A program made the translations under genes and the position numbers. From NCBI GenBank assembly GCA_902774215.1, contig CACYHU010000018.1, positions 1-41,513 of the forward strand: a stretch of DNA of 41,513 bases, given 5' to 3'. This document shows positions 1 to 6,890 of this stretch, one piece after another. Within the stretch, counting starts at the first letter, position 1. Each line of letters opens with the position of its first letter. The DNA comes from an uncultured Chloroflexota bacterium (lineage in GTDB: Bacteria; Chloroflexota; Anaerolineae; Anaerolineales; Anaerolineaceae). Below the pieces are notes generated by a model that was not told the origin of the DNA, did no database searches, and worked only from the letters and a program-made list of their open reading frames with translations.

Positions 1-2
1 CG

Positions 3-248
3 GAGTGCCCGCCGGGAATGATCAGCGAAGGAGAAGCCCGGAAGAAGCTCATCGAGAAGGCACTCAGGGAAGGCGATCAGGCGGCTGTTCTGGCCATCCT
101 GCAGGAGGACGAACCGCAATTCCGCGCCCGTTGGGAGCGTTACATCGAAACCCTGAAGAAAGAAAAAGCCATCAAAGAAGCCGCCGCAAGAGGTCCCTCC
201 CAGGAGACCCGCAAAGCACTGCGTGAAAAACGGAAGAAGAGGAAATAG
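3..248 (+). CDS. C-terminal fragment of an unrecognised charged protein (5' end outside window)
   Basis: The frame is open from the first bases of the window and ends at TAG (246-248). An ATG at 18 has no convincing ribosome binding site before it, so I read this as the last ~81 residues of a longer protein starting outside the window, although a 76-residue protein from 18 is possible. The visible part is helical in character and very rich in Lys, Arg, Glu and Ala, and ends in a basic tail (REKRKKRK). I do not recognise a family and assign no function. It is convergent with the GT51 gene at 482; the heptad repeat array starts 2 nt after its stop codon. Confidence 0.5.
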   Translation, partial: ECPPGMISEGEARKKLIEKALREGDQAAVLAILQEDEPQFRARWERYIETLKKEKAIKEAAARGPSQETRKALREKRKKRK

Positions 249-250
249 TC

Positions 251-361
251 GGCAGTCGGCAGCAGGCAGTCGGCAGTAGTTACCGGTTGCCGGTTCCAGG
301 TAGTTGATTGTTGGTAGTTGGTAGTTGGTAGATATTAGTTGCGAGTTGACAGTTGCCAGTA
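251..361. repeat. Degenerate heptad repeat array, left arm (G-rich on plus strand)
   Basis: Read in steps of seven from 251, the sequence gives GGCAGTC, GGCAGCA, GGCAGTC, GGCAGTA, then (after one 6-nt step) GGTTGCC, GGTTCCA, GGTAGTT, GATTGTT, GGTAGTT, GGTAGTT, GGTAGAT, ATTAGTT, GCGAGTT, GACAGTT, GCCAGTA. The 7-nt register is kept for about 110 nt while the unit drifts. It starts 2 nt after the stop of the upstream gene. Confidence 0.85.
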
Positions 362-364
362 ATC

Positions 365-383
365 AAAAAAGACGCAAAGCGTC
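365..383 (-). terminator. Possible intrinsic terminator of the GT51/trmO operon
   Basis: On the minus strand GACGC-TTT-GCGTC (371-383) is followed directly by six T residues (365-370). The stem is only 5 bp, so the terminator is weak, but it lies between the two repeat arms and about 100 nt past the minus-strand GT51 stop codon. Confidence 0.45.
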
Positions 384-402
384 ACCTTGTTCACTTGCAA
401 CA

Positions 403-479
403 GGCAACCGGCCACCGACCACTGACCACCGACCACTGACCACCGACCACTGACCACCGACCACTGACCACCGACCACT
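403..479. repeat. Heptad repeat array, right arm (C-rich on plus strand), 14-bp unit x4.5
   Basis: After GGCAACC and GGCCACC, nine perfect heptads alternate GACCACT / GACCACC from 417 to 479, giving a 14-bp unit repeated 4.5 times. The array ends 2 nt downstream of the GT51 stop codon (482-484 on the minus strand). The strand bias is opposite to the left arm, so the two arms face each other. Confidence 0.9.
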
Positions 480-481
480 GA

Positions 482-1282
482 TTACTCACAGTAAAATCTC
501 GGCTCCGCACCGGAACTCAGCTGAATGCAGCGGTCTTCATCAAAATACCGGTTATAGATACGCAGAACCTCCCGCTGCCGGCGTGCTCCGGCTGATGGAT
601 CGTTCCCGTAATAATTCGGTGCCTGCGGCAGACCGGCAAGAAATGCAGCCTCATCAAGATCCAGTTCAGAGGCATGTTTTCCAAAATAGACCTCAGCCGC
701 CTTTTCCACTCCGGTAGCATTACGGCCATAGTAAATCTCATTCAGGTAAAGATTCAGTATCGTTTCCTTGTCATATCTGAGTGTAACAGCCGCCGCAAGG
801 AAGATCTCCATCGCTTTGCGGAAAAAACTGCGCTCAAAACGGATCGACTCAGGAAAAAGGATATTCCTCACCAGCTGCTGCGTGATCGTAGAAGCGCCAG
901 AATAAGTATTGCGAAGGTGCAGATTCTGCAGGACCGCGCGGAAAATAGAAACCGGAGAAAATCCCGGATTGGAAAAAAAACGGCTGTCCTCTGTCGTGAG
1001 TGTCAAAACAAGCATTTCATCCGAAACCTCTGAAAGGGAAACGCTGATTTTTTCACCGTATTGCGGACTGTGGTACACGAATATGGTATTTCCTGCAAGA
1101 TTTTTCACGGGCACATCTGTTTCCCCGGAAGCCAGCTTTCCAAATACATCCGGATTGGGAATGATCTGCAGTGCTGTCAGGAAAAATATGATGTAAAACA
1201 ATACAAACAAAGCCGCAGTCCAGGCAAATGACAGCGAAAAGCGGTTCTTCTTTTTTCCGGGATCTAAATCTTCATTCTTCAT
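482..1282 (-). CDS. Lone GT51 peptidoglycan glycosyltransferase (monofunctional or truncated class A PBP)
   Basis: It polymerises lipid II into glycan strands at the outer face of the membrane. One membrane segment (residues ~16-38) is followed by a GT51 domain: TTEDSRFF with the catalytic Glu at 98, GASTITQQLVRN (129-140), RKAMEI with the second Glu at 159, ILNLYLNEIYYG (175-186), AAEVYFGK (195-202) and LAGLPQAPNYY (215-225). The usual H-x-G after the first motif is NPG here. The protein stops ~40 residues after the GT domain at 266 aa, with no transpeptidase domain, immediately before the heptad array. It may be a genuine monofunctional enzyme or a class A PBP that lost its 3' part. I chose the ATG at 1282, which overlaps the end of trmO by 11 nt; an upstream in-frame GTG/TTG-type extension would run deep into trmO. 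Confidence 0.85.
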   Translation of the reverse strand: MKNEDLDPGKKKNRFSLSFAWTAALFVLFYIIFFLTALQIIPNPDVFGKLASGETDVPVKNLAGNTIFVYHSPQYGEKISVSLSEVSDEMLVLTLTTEDSRFFSNPGFSPVSIFRAVLQNLHLRNTYSGASTITQQLVRNILFPESIRFERSFFRKAMEIFLAAAVTLRYDKETILNLYLNEIYYGRNATGVEKAAEVYFGKHASELDLDEAAFLAGLPQAPNYYGNDPSAGARRQREVLRIYNRYFDEDRCIQLSSGAEPRFYCE

Positions 1283-1982
1283 CTTGCAGGTGCCGCTTTT
1301 CCGCGCCGCAGACAGTAAGCACCCCGTCCATGACGCTGAAGCGGATATTATACTCCCCGTAATACAATCCATATATACGTTCGCCGTCCTGCTGATAAGA
1401 AGGCCGCGGATCCTGTGAAAGGACCTGTATCAGACCGGAATGATATTTTTCCGGTATCTGACGGAGCAGATTTTGAGGGAACTGCACACAAAGTGTCCGG
1501 TCAGGTTCCTGCGCGAACCCTCCGGCGGCATCCGGATGTGCATCAGTATATGGTATGTACGGCTTTATATCATAGATCGGCGTTCCGTCCATCAGGTCCG
1601 CGCCGGAAACAACCAGTGTCAAACCATATTCCGCTTCGTTTTCGACACGCAGCAGCCTGACCGAAGAAAGACCGATGGGGTTGGGCCGGAACGGTGATCT
1701 TGTCGCGAAAACACCCAGCCGGGTATTCCCGCCCAGCCGCGGGGGACGGACCGTCGGTGACCAGGTCTCCCGCCGGTTTTCTGAGAACTCCCAGATCAGC
1801 CAGAGGTAATCGAAACCCTCAATACCGCGGAGCGCTTCGCTGCTGCGGAATTCTTCCTCAAAAACGATGCGGGAAACAGTATCCGCGGCCAGACCGCTTT
1901 GCCGGGGAATGCCGAATTTTTCCGGAAAGTCACTGTGCATCCGGGCAATCACTTTCATGACCGGTAGAACATCAGCGGACAT
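1272..1982 (-). CDS. trmO: tRNA (adenine-37-N6)-methyltransferase TrmO (TsaA/UPF0066 family)
   Basis: The family N6-methylates t6A37 in tRNA-Thr using S-adenosylmethionine. The diagnostic motif FATRSPFRPNPIGLS lies at residues ~92-106, followed by DLMDGTPIYDIKPYIPY. The N-terminal beta-barrel core is complete, and a ~70-residue C-terminal domain ends the 236-aa protein, as in other TrmO proteins. The start at 1982 is supported by GGAAGGG about 10 nt upstream; an alternative start at 2006 would add eight residues and lengthen the overlap with the acetyltransferase. The gene overlaps both neighbours by 11 nt, so the three genes are probably translationally coupled. The other members have no evident link to tRNA, so the grouping gives no further functional hint. 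Confidence 0.9.
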   Translation of the reverse strand: MSADVLPVMKVIARMHSDFPEKFGIPRQSGLAADTVSRIVFEEEFRSSEALRGIEGFDYLWLIWEFSENRRETWSPTVRPPRLGGNTRLGVFATRSPFRPNPIGLSSVRLLRVENEAEYGLTLVVSGADLMDGTPIYDIKPYIPYTDAHPDAAGGFAQEPDRTLCVQFPQNLLRQIPEKYHSGLIQVLSQDPRPSYQQDGERIYGLYYGEYNIRFSVMDGVLTVCGAEKRHLQDEE

Positions 1983-2535
1983 GATTGATATACCCTTCCG
2001 TCGCATCCAAACGGTCTGTAATGATCTTCGCGGGATTGCCGATCACAATGCTGTTCGAAGGGACATCCATATTTATATAAGTATTTGGAGCGATCAGCAC
2101 ATTGTCACCGATCGTGATCTGCCCGCTGAGCACTGCGTTGGCGCCCACCCAGACACGGTTTCCGAGCACCGGTGCGCCCGAACCGGCTTTTCCGTCTGCC
2201 GCGCCTATGGACACGCCTTTGTTCAGGTTGCAGTTTTCACCGATCACAGCAGACTCACTGACAGAAATATTATAAGGATGTCCGAGATAGAGTCCTCTTC
2301 CGATCTGACTGCTGTTCAATTCCAGACCGAATTTCTCTGCCATCCTTCCTTTGACAAAGTGAAACCACCCCAGCGGATCCCTGCCCTGCTGCACTTTTCG
2401 GTAAGCATACATACAGCGCAGCGCATGGCTCATCAACAGAGCCCTGAACTTCCGATGCGGTTTTTCGTGTCCCCATTCACGGCCGGTCATACGATAATAA
2501 TCGTCCGAAAATTGCGGAAAATTCTGTGTGCTCAT
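1972..2535 (-). CDS. Serine acetyltransferase-like protein, left-handed beta-helix family
   Basis: A 187-residue protein with an N-terminal helical part (~1-75) and then hexapeptide repeats of the left-handed beta-helix (residues ~80-170): IGRGLYLGHP, ISVSESAVIGENCNLNKGVSIG, and VLGNRVWVGANAVLSGQITIGDNVLIAPNT, ending VIGNPAKII. The His in LGHP matches the acetyl-CoA acetyltransferase active-site region of the CysE-like group. It could be a serine O-acetyltransferase or a sugar O-acetyltransferase like those in polysaccharide loci; the short N-terminal domain argues against a full CysE. It is first in the minus-strand operon with trmO and the GT51 gene. The leader upstream contains a promoter and a terminator-like hairpin. 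Confidence 0.75.
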   Translation of the reverse strand: MSTQNFPQFSDDYYRMTGREWGHEKPHRKFRALLMSHALRCMYAYRKVQQGRDPLGWFHFVKGRMAEKFGLELNSSQIGRGLYLGHPYNISVSESAVIGENCNLNKGVSIGAADGKAGSGAPVLGNRVWVGANAVLSGQITIGDNVLIAPNTYINMDVPSNSIVIGNPAKIITDRLDATEGYINHVR

Positions 2536-2591
2536 AGATAGTATTATAACAGGATTCGGTATCCGGGAACCGGCAGCCGGAAATAAGGATG

Positions 2592-2654
2592 AAAAAAAAC
2601 ATCAGCGGTCAAGGACATTTCAAGAGAGGGGGTCCCCCGAAAGCCTGCCGCTGA
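2592..2654 (-). terminator. Attenuator-like hairpin or short RNA with terminator
   Basis: On the minus strand TCAGCGG (2654-2648) pairs with CCGCTGA (2608-2602), enclosing a second GC hairpin (GGGG/CCCC, 2628-2638), and is followed by TG and a run of eight T. The structure starts almost at the predicted transcription start, so the promoter could yield a ~60-nt RNA unless it reads through into the acetyltransferase gene 57 nt further on. Confidence 0.55.
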
Positions 2655-2661
2655 CAATATA

Positions 2662-2690
2662 ATTAAACTCCAAACTGCTGAAAGTGTCAA
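2662..2690 (-). promoter_or_regulatory. Promoter for the acetyltransferase-trmO-GT51 operon
   Basis: Consensus -35 TTGACA (2690-2685) and -10 TTTAAT (2667-2662) with a 17-nt spacer on the minus strand; a shifted -10 (TAATTA) with a 19-nt spacer is also possible. Transcription would start about where the hairpin at 2654 begins. Confidence 0.6.
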
Positions 2691-2731
2691 GATGCTTTTT
2701 TCAGAACATCGATCCTCAGGGGATAGTAAGA

Positions 2732-2737
2732 TATAAT
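2732..2737 (+). promoter_or_regulatory. Candidate -10 element for xth operon
   Basis: TATAAT on the plus strand 57 nt before the xth start. No good -35 hexamer sits 16-18 nt upstream, so this is a tentative call. The region 2536-2793 therefore holds two divergent promoters and two hairpins and no gene. Confidence 0.4.
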
Positions 2738-2747
2738 ATAAAAAAGT

Positions 2748-2768
2748 GGTGCGGCACAAAACCGCACC
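2748..2768. other. Hairpin in the xth leader
   Basis: GGTGCGG (2748-2754) and CCGCACC (2762-2768) form a perfect 7-bp stem around a 7-nt loop. On the plus strand it lies in the 5' leader of xth, just before the ribosome binding site. On the minus strand it is followed by a T-rich stretch and would resemble a terminator insulating the minus-strand operon. Confidence 0.6.
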
Positions 2769-2793
2769 GTCAAAAACGATAAGAGGTATGGAA

Positions 2794-3549
2794 ATGAAAT
2801 TTATTTCGTGGAATGTGAACGGGTTGAGAGCTTGTATGGAGAAAGGCTTCATGGATTTCTTCCGGGAAGCCGATGCCGATTTTTTCTGTCTGCAGGAAAC
2901 TAAAATGCAGCCGCACCAGCTCGAACTGGATCTGCCCGGTTATAAACAATACTGGTATAGCGCCGACAAGAAGGGATACTCCGGTACAGCTGTTTTCAGC
3001 AAGCATGAGCCGCTTTCTGTCGTTTACGGTCTGCCGCAGGATATCCACAATCACGAGGGACGCGCGATCACACTGGAATTTGAAAACTTCCGTCTCGTCA
3101 ATATCTATACGCCCAACGCACAGGATGGCCTGGCCCGTATTGATTACCGCATGCAGTGGGAGGATGATTTCCGTGCCTATGTCAAAGAGCTGGATAAAAC
3201 CAAACCTGTTATCATGTGCGGTGATATGAACGTCGCCCATAAGGAGATCGATCTGAAAAATCCGGGGCCGAACCGTGGAAACGCAGGCTTTTCCGATGAA
3301 GAACGCTCGCAGATCTCAGCCATGCTCGATTCAGGTTTTGTCGATACATTCCGCTACTTTTATCCGGATAAGGCTGGAGAGTATTCCTGGTGGTCCTACA
3401 GAATGAGAGCACGGGAAAGGAACGCGGGCTGGCGTATCGACTATTTTCTGCTTTCGGAACGGCTTCTGCCTGCCTTGAAGAGTGCATCCATCCATCAGGA
3501 GATTTTTGGTTCCGACCACTGTCCTGTTGGAATCGTTATGGAATTCTGA
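2794..3549 (+). CDS. xth: Exodeoxyribonuclease III (AP endonuclease, ExoIII/APE1 type)
   Basis: A Mg-dependent enzyme that cleaves abasic sites in DNA and has 3'-5' exonuclease activity, acting in base excision repair. The 251-residue protein has the whole endonuclease/exonuclease/phosphatase fold: WNVNGLRA (6-13), LQETKMQ with metal-binding Glu35, NIYTPNAQ (103-110), GDMNVAHKEIDL with Asp144 and Asn146, RIDYFLL, and the terminal GSDHCPV with Asp241-His242. An ATG at 2788 is only one base from the AAGAGG ribosome binding site, so I chose the ATG at 2794 with normal spacing; it also gives the usual MKFISWNVNG start. It is followed after 4 nt by the DUF2461 gene, suggesting one transcript. Confidence 0.95.
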   Translation: MKFISWNVNGLRACMEKGFMDFFREADADFFCLQETKMQPHQLELDLPGYKQYWYSADKKGYSGTAVFSKHEPLSVVYGLPQDIHNHEGRAITLEFENFRLVNIYTPNAQDGLARIDYRMQWEDDFRAYVKELDKTKPVIMCGDMNVAHKEIDLKNPGPNRGNAGFSDEERSQISAMLDSGFVDTFRYFYPDKAGEYSWWSYRMRARERNAGWRIDYFLLSERLLPALKSASIHQEIFGSDHCPVGIVMEF

Positions 3550-3553
3550 AACA

Positions 3554-4222
3554 ATGCCGTTTTCACGTGAATCTCAGGATCTGCTTTTTGAAGTCTGGTC
3601 CCGCAATGACCGGAACTGGTATCATGAAAATAAGGATCTCATCAAAACCTTTGTCACGGAGCCTTTTATCCAGTTGATGCGCAGTCTGCAGCCGGTAATG
3701 CTGGATATTGATCCGCTGATGGATTGCTCCGAAAAGCGCATTTCCCGGGTCTACCGTGATGCGCGGGTGATTGGAAACGGTTCTTTTTTCCGGGATCATG
3801 TTTGGTGCACAATGGGAAGAGGCAGAGATGTGATGTATGGTTATCCTGCTTTTTTCTTCGAACTTTCTGCACGTGAATTTCGTTATGGGATGGGGTATTA
3901 TATCCCTGCGAAAGAATCGCTTGAGGCCATCAGGGAAATGATCCTCGCGGAGGATAAAGTATTCAGGAAAGCTTTTGCAGCGCACCGGAAACAGAAGATT
4001 TTTACCCTTTCCGGTGAAAGCTACAAAAGGAACCATTTTCCGGATGCACCGGAAAAATATTGGGACTGGCTGAACCGGAAAACTTTTTTCTGGTTTTGCG
4101 AAAGCAACGATGAAAACCGGCTGTACAGTGAAAATCTTGCCGAAAAGATCGCTTCAGATTTTCAGCAGCTCGCTCCGGTTTATCAGTTTTTGCTGAAAGC
4201 GGAAAACACCTGGAGAGAGTAA
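3554..4222 (+). CDS. DUF2461 family protein (function unknown)
   Basis: A soluble 222-residue protein that fits the DUF2461 (TIGR02453) pattern: an N-terminal MPFSRESQDLLFE.W..ND..WY segment, an ~80-residue middle with VYRDARVIGNGSFFRDHVWCTMGRG, the FFFELSAREFRYGMGYYIP strand, and a helical C-terminus (FQQLAPVYQFLLKAE). The family appears widely in bacteria and fungi without a known reaction. The ATG at 3554 lies 4 nt after the xth stop codon; an earlier in-frame start would run into xth and would not match the family's usual N-terminus. No strong ribosome binding site is visible, consistent with coupling to xth. The pairing with a repair nuclease may be accidental. Confidence 0.8.
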   Translation: MPFSRESQDLLFEVWSRNDRNWYHENKDLIKTFVTEPFIQLMRSLQPVMLDIDPLMDCSEKRISRVYRDARVIGNGSFFRDHVWCTMGRGRDVMYGYPAFFFELSAREFRYGMGYYIPAKESLEAIREMILAEDKVFRKAFAAHRKQKIFTLSGESYKRNHFPDAPEKYWDWLNRKTFFWFCESNDENRLYSENLAEKIASDFQQLAPVYQFLLKAENTWRE

Positions 4223-4263
4223 AAATTACAGATCAGCAGCCGGCTGACATTTTATGGAGGATT

Positions 4264-4980
4264 ATGAAAAATAAAGTATATATTTTTGCTTTAATGATCG
4301 TATTGCTGCTGTCGTTTGCAGCAGCTCAGGCGGAGCCGGGTTATAACGATCAGATCAAACTGATCGCCGCCAATTCCGATTTATGGAAACAGGATGTTGA
4401 ATACAACACCTGGGGTTATGTGATAACTGATCTGGACCAAAACAACCGTCTGGAGATCCTTTCCTGTTCTGTTCAGGGAACCGGGTTTTATTCCTATATT
4501 AAAGCATATGAAGTCAGTGAAGACGGCACCTCACTGAAAAACCTTATGGAAAAACTGGAAGAAAGAACCGATTCTTCTCCCGATATCATGGTTACATCAG
4601 TTCCGGTTTATTCCGATACCAAAACCGGCCGGCTTTTTTACATTTTTGATGATATGATCCGTAACGGAATGGCTGAATATTATGAAAACAAACGCGCTGT
4701 CACACTCAATGACGGTCTGTGGGAAGAAACGCCGCTGGCTCATAAAACCACCATTTATGCCGATGCCGATCATGCTGAAATCACATACACTGATGGTTCC
4801 GGAAACGCGATCAGCGAAACACAGTATGCCTCAATACCTGACATTGTTTTCGCCGGCATGGAACCCGGAAAAGCGTGTCTGAACTGGATCACGACCGACA
4901 ATGAAGATTTCGCCGCGCTTTCAAATGCACAGATTATTGAAAATCTGAATTCTTCGGCACAAAGCACCTACCCGGACTAA
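4264..4980 (+). CDS. Secreted protein of unknown function with a DxDxN calcium-loop-like motif
   Basis: A clear signal peptide: MKNK, a hydrophobic core to residue ~20, and AQA before a probable cleavage site at 23/24. There is no lipobox Cys. The mature ~215 residues include TDLDQNNRLEIL (residues 55-66), which resembles the Asp-rich calcium-binding loops of EF-hand/VCBS-like repeats in exported proteins (D-x-D-x-N-x-x-x-E). The rest is beta-rich with many Tyr, Asn and Asp residues. TGGAGG 7 nt before the ATG is a good ribosome binding site. It lies between DUF2461 and a membrane glycosyltransferase on the same strand, 29 nt from the latter. I cannot assign a function. Confidence 0.75.
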   Translation: MKNKVYIFALMIVLLLSFAAAQAEPGYNDQIKLIAANSDLWKQDVEYNTWGYVITDLDQNNRLEILSCSVQGTGFYSYIKAYEVSEDGTSLKNLMEKLEERTDSSPDIMVTSVPVYSDTKTGRLFYIFDDMIRNGMAEYYENKRAVTLNDGLWEETPLAHKTTIYADADHAEITYTDGSGNAISETQYASIPDIVFAGMEPGKACLNWITTDNEDFAALSNAQIIENLNSSAQSTYPD

Positions 4981-5009
4981 GAGATTTCCGCTCATTATTG
5001 GAAAGGTTC

Positions 5010-6554
5010 ATGAATACAATCAAAGTACCTGAAAAAAGAAAGATTTATAAGATCATTCTCTTCTTTTTCTTTCTGGGTATTGGTGCTTTTTTCAGATTCC
5101 ATAATTTTGGAAATGTTCCGGCCGGAGTAAACCAGGATGAAGCTTTTGGCGCTTATGAAGCTTATTCACTGATGTATTACGGCATTGACAGTGCGGGATA
5201 TCATAACCCCGTTTACCTTGCCACCTGGGGCTCAGGTATGAGCGTTTTGAACTCCTGGCTGATGATGCCGTTTATAAAGCTGTTTGGATTCAATACATTT
5301 TCAATCAGGCTTCCTCAGGCTATTTTGGGAACAATAAGCCTTTGTTTTGTTTTTTTGTTTACACGAAAGATTTATGGTGACTGGACGGGTCTCACCGCCC
5401 TTGGTTTACTTGCTGTTTGCCCTTGGCATATTCTGATGAGCCGCTGGGGGCTTGATTGCAATCTTGCGCCGGGATTGATGATCATCGCGTCATATTTTTT
5501 TCTGTTGGGAATAGAAAACGAGAAATATTTTATTTTATCCGCTTTTTTCTACGGACTGTCACTTTATGCCTATGCAACCCTCTGGACCATCATCCCGGTC
5601 ATTCTTGTATGTAAATTGCTGTATTTGATTTTTACCGGGAAATTTCATTTTTCCGTATCAATGGCTGCCGGTGCTTTGATCCTGCTGATCATGGCTATGC
5701 CGCTTATTCTGTTTGTGTCCGTAAATCTCGGTTTTCTGGAAGAAATCAAAACCTCATGGATATCCATTCCCAGGCTCTACTATTTCAGAGCAGGAGAAAT
5801 TTCATTGCGAAATTTTCCGGAAAACATCGGTAATCTCCTCAGTATCCTGATTCACCAATCAGATAATTTTCCATGGAACAGTGCGGACGGTTATGGATTC
5901 CTCGGATATATGACGCTTGTCTTAAGCTGTTTTGGACTGTCCGTTTTTTTATTGGACATATATAGAGAGACGCGCAATTCTGAGAAAAAATATAACAGGA
6001 AGTCCATCCTTCTTATCAATTTTCTGGTTCCATTCTTTTTCAGCGGATTGATCCATGTCAACATAAACAGGATCAACATTCTTTTCATACCAATGGTCAT
6101 TTTGGCTTCAATAGGTTTCCGCAAAATTCAAAACAGGATTCTGACTGCCGGATTAATATTGTATTTTGTCTGGTTTACGATTTCCTTTGCGAACTACTAT
6201 TTTTCGGAATTTAACAGACAGGTCAATTATGATTTTAATACCGGTCTTGATCAAGCTCTGGAAATGGCGGCTGCAAAATCAGACAAAATATATCTGAGTT
6301 CTGATATTTCGTATCCGCATATCTTATTCTATCAAAAAATACCGGTAAACGATTTTCGCGAATCTGTTACTTACATTTATTATCCGACAGCATACGAAGC
6401 TGTGTCTTTCTCTAATTACAGCTATATATTTGATCCGGAAAACCCGGATCCGAATTGTTCATACATCATCGGAGATGACACTGATATGAGGCCTTTTGAA
6501 GAAAATGGATTTGTCATTAACAATTACCGCAGGTTCAGAGTAGCTCACAGATAA
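5010..6554 (+). CDS. Membrane glycosyltransferase of the PMT/ArnT (GT39/GT83-like) superfamily
   Basis: A polytopic membrane protein of 514 residues with ~11 predicted transmembrane segments. After the first segment comes VNQDEAFGAYEA, where Asp43-Glu44 occupy the place of the catalytic/metal-binding D-E pair in the first extracytoplasmic loop of lipid-linked glycosyltransferases. The family transfers sugars from polyprenyl-phosphate donors to proteins or lipids outside the membrane. A soluble C-terminal part (~400-514) contains a YYPTAYEA... region. I chose ATG 5010, preceded by GGAAAGG; a TTG at 4998 is an alternative start adding four residues. Substrate and acceptor are unknown. AT content rises in this gene relative to nusA, possibly because of the hydrophobic codons. 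Confidence 0.75.
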   Translation: MNTIKVPEKRKIYKIILFFFFLGIGAFFRFHNFGNVPAGVNQDEAFGAYEAYSLMYYGIDSAGYHNPVYLATWGSGMSVLNSWLMMPFIKLFGFNTFSIRLPQAILGTISLCFVFLFTRKIYGDWTGLTALGLLAVCPWHILMSRWGLDCNLAPGLMIIASYFFLLGIENEKYFILSAFFYGLSLYAYATLWTIIPVILVCKLLYLIFTGKFHFSVSMAAGALILLIMAMPLILFVSVNLGFLEEIKTSWISIPRLYYFRAGEISLRNFPENIGNLLSILIHQSDNFPWNSADGYGFLGYMTLVLSCFGLSVFLLDIYRETRNSEKKYNRKSILLINFLVPFFFSGLIHVNINRINILFIPMVILASIGFRKIQNRILTAGLILYFVWFTISFANYYFSEFNRQVNYDFNTGLDQALEMAAAKSDKIYLSSDISYPHILFYQKIPVNDFRESVTYIYYPTAYEAVSFSNYSYIFDPENPDPNCSYIIGDDTDMRPFEENGFVINNYRRFRVAHR

Positions 6555-6606
6555 ACAAAAATCGGTCAGATGAGGCAAAAAGCAGATGCATTTTTGTCAC
6601 AGCTAT

Positions 6607-6635
6607 TTGCGTCAAAAAAAGAATTGTGCTAAAAT
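6607..6635 (+). promoter_or_regulatory. Promoter of the nusA-ribF module
   Basis: TTGCGT (6607-6612), 17-nt spacer, TAAAAT (6630-6635). Transcription would start near 6642, giving a leader of about 170 nt before the nusA ATG. The hexamers almost match those of the ftsZ promoter at 15629-15657. Two further TATAAT-like elements (6716-6726) lack a good -35. Confidence 0.6.
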
Positions 6636-6640
6636 AAAAA

Positions 6641-6780
6641 TGTATCCATGAGATACAACTTACTTTGGAATACCGAAGAAGTGGGGGTGGCCCCACTTCT
6701 GTGTTTATAAAAAGGTATAATATAATATAGAGTACAACAGTACTTAATGTACTGAAAAACCGCGGCGATGCAGACCGCGG
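6641..6780 (+). other. nusA leader with four successive hairpins
   Basis: Perfect stems on the plus strand: TGTATC/GATACA (6641-6657); AGAAGTGGGG/CCCCACTTCT, 10 bp with a 4-nt loop (6677-6700); CAGTAC/GTACTG (6738-6754); CCGCGG/CCGCGG (6760-6780). The 10-bp stem is followed by GTGTTTAT, not a clean U-run, so it may be an attenuator, a weak terminator for the upstream gene, or an RNA stability element. No known riboswitch was recognised. Confidence 0.55.
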
Positions 6781-6809
6781 AAAAGATTATTCAGGAGATT
6801 GGATTTAGG

Positions 6810-6890
6810 ATGAAGAGCGAATTTAAAACAACTGCCGCGAGATGTGATTATCCAGGCACTGGAATCGGCTATGGTTTCCGCCTATCGTAA
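6810..6890 (+). other. Orphaned nusA start: canonical first codons out of frame with the rest
   Basis: ATG 6810 follows AGGAGA and reads MKSEFK, the standard NusA N-terminus, but this frame goes on TTAARCDY and stops at TAA 6888-6890. The conserved continuation [12 protein letters not shown] lies in the +1 frame from 6832. Compared with typical NusA, roughly ten residues between them (the ALNQ...ER helix) are missing as well, so a 3n+2 deletion fits best. Confidence 0.75.

Noticed and set aside
3..248. Naming the first protein from its charged helical tail
   Set aside because: Only the C-terminal part is in view and no family signature is visible.
417..479. CRISPR-like array
   Set aside because: Units of 14 bp are contiguous with no unique spacers, and no cas genes are near.
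2602..2654. SRP RNA, 6S RNA or a known riboswitch
   Set aside because: Too short (~60 nt) and lacks the conserved tetraloop and asymmetric-loop sequences of those RNAs.
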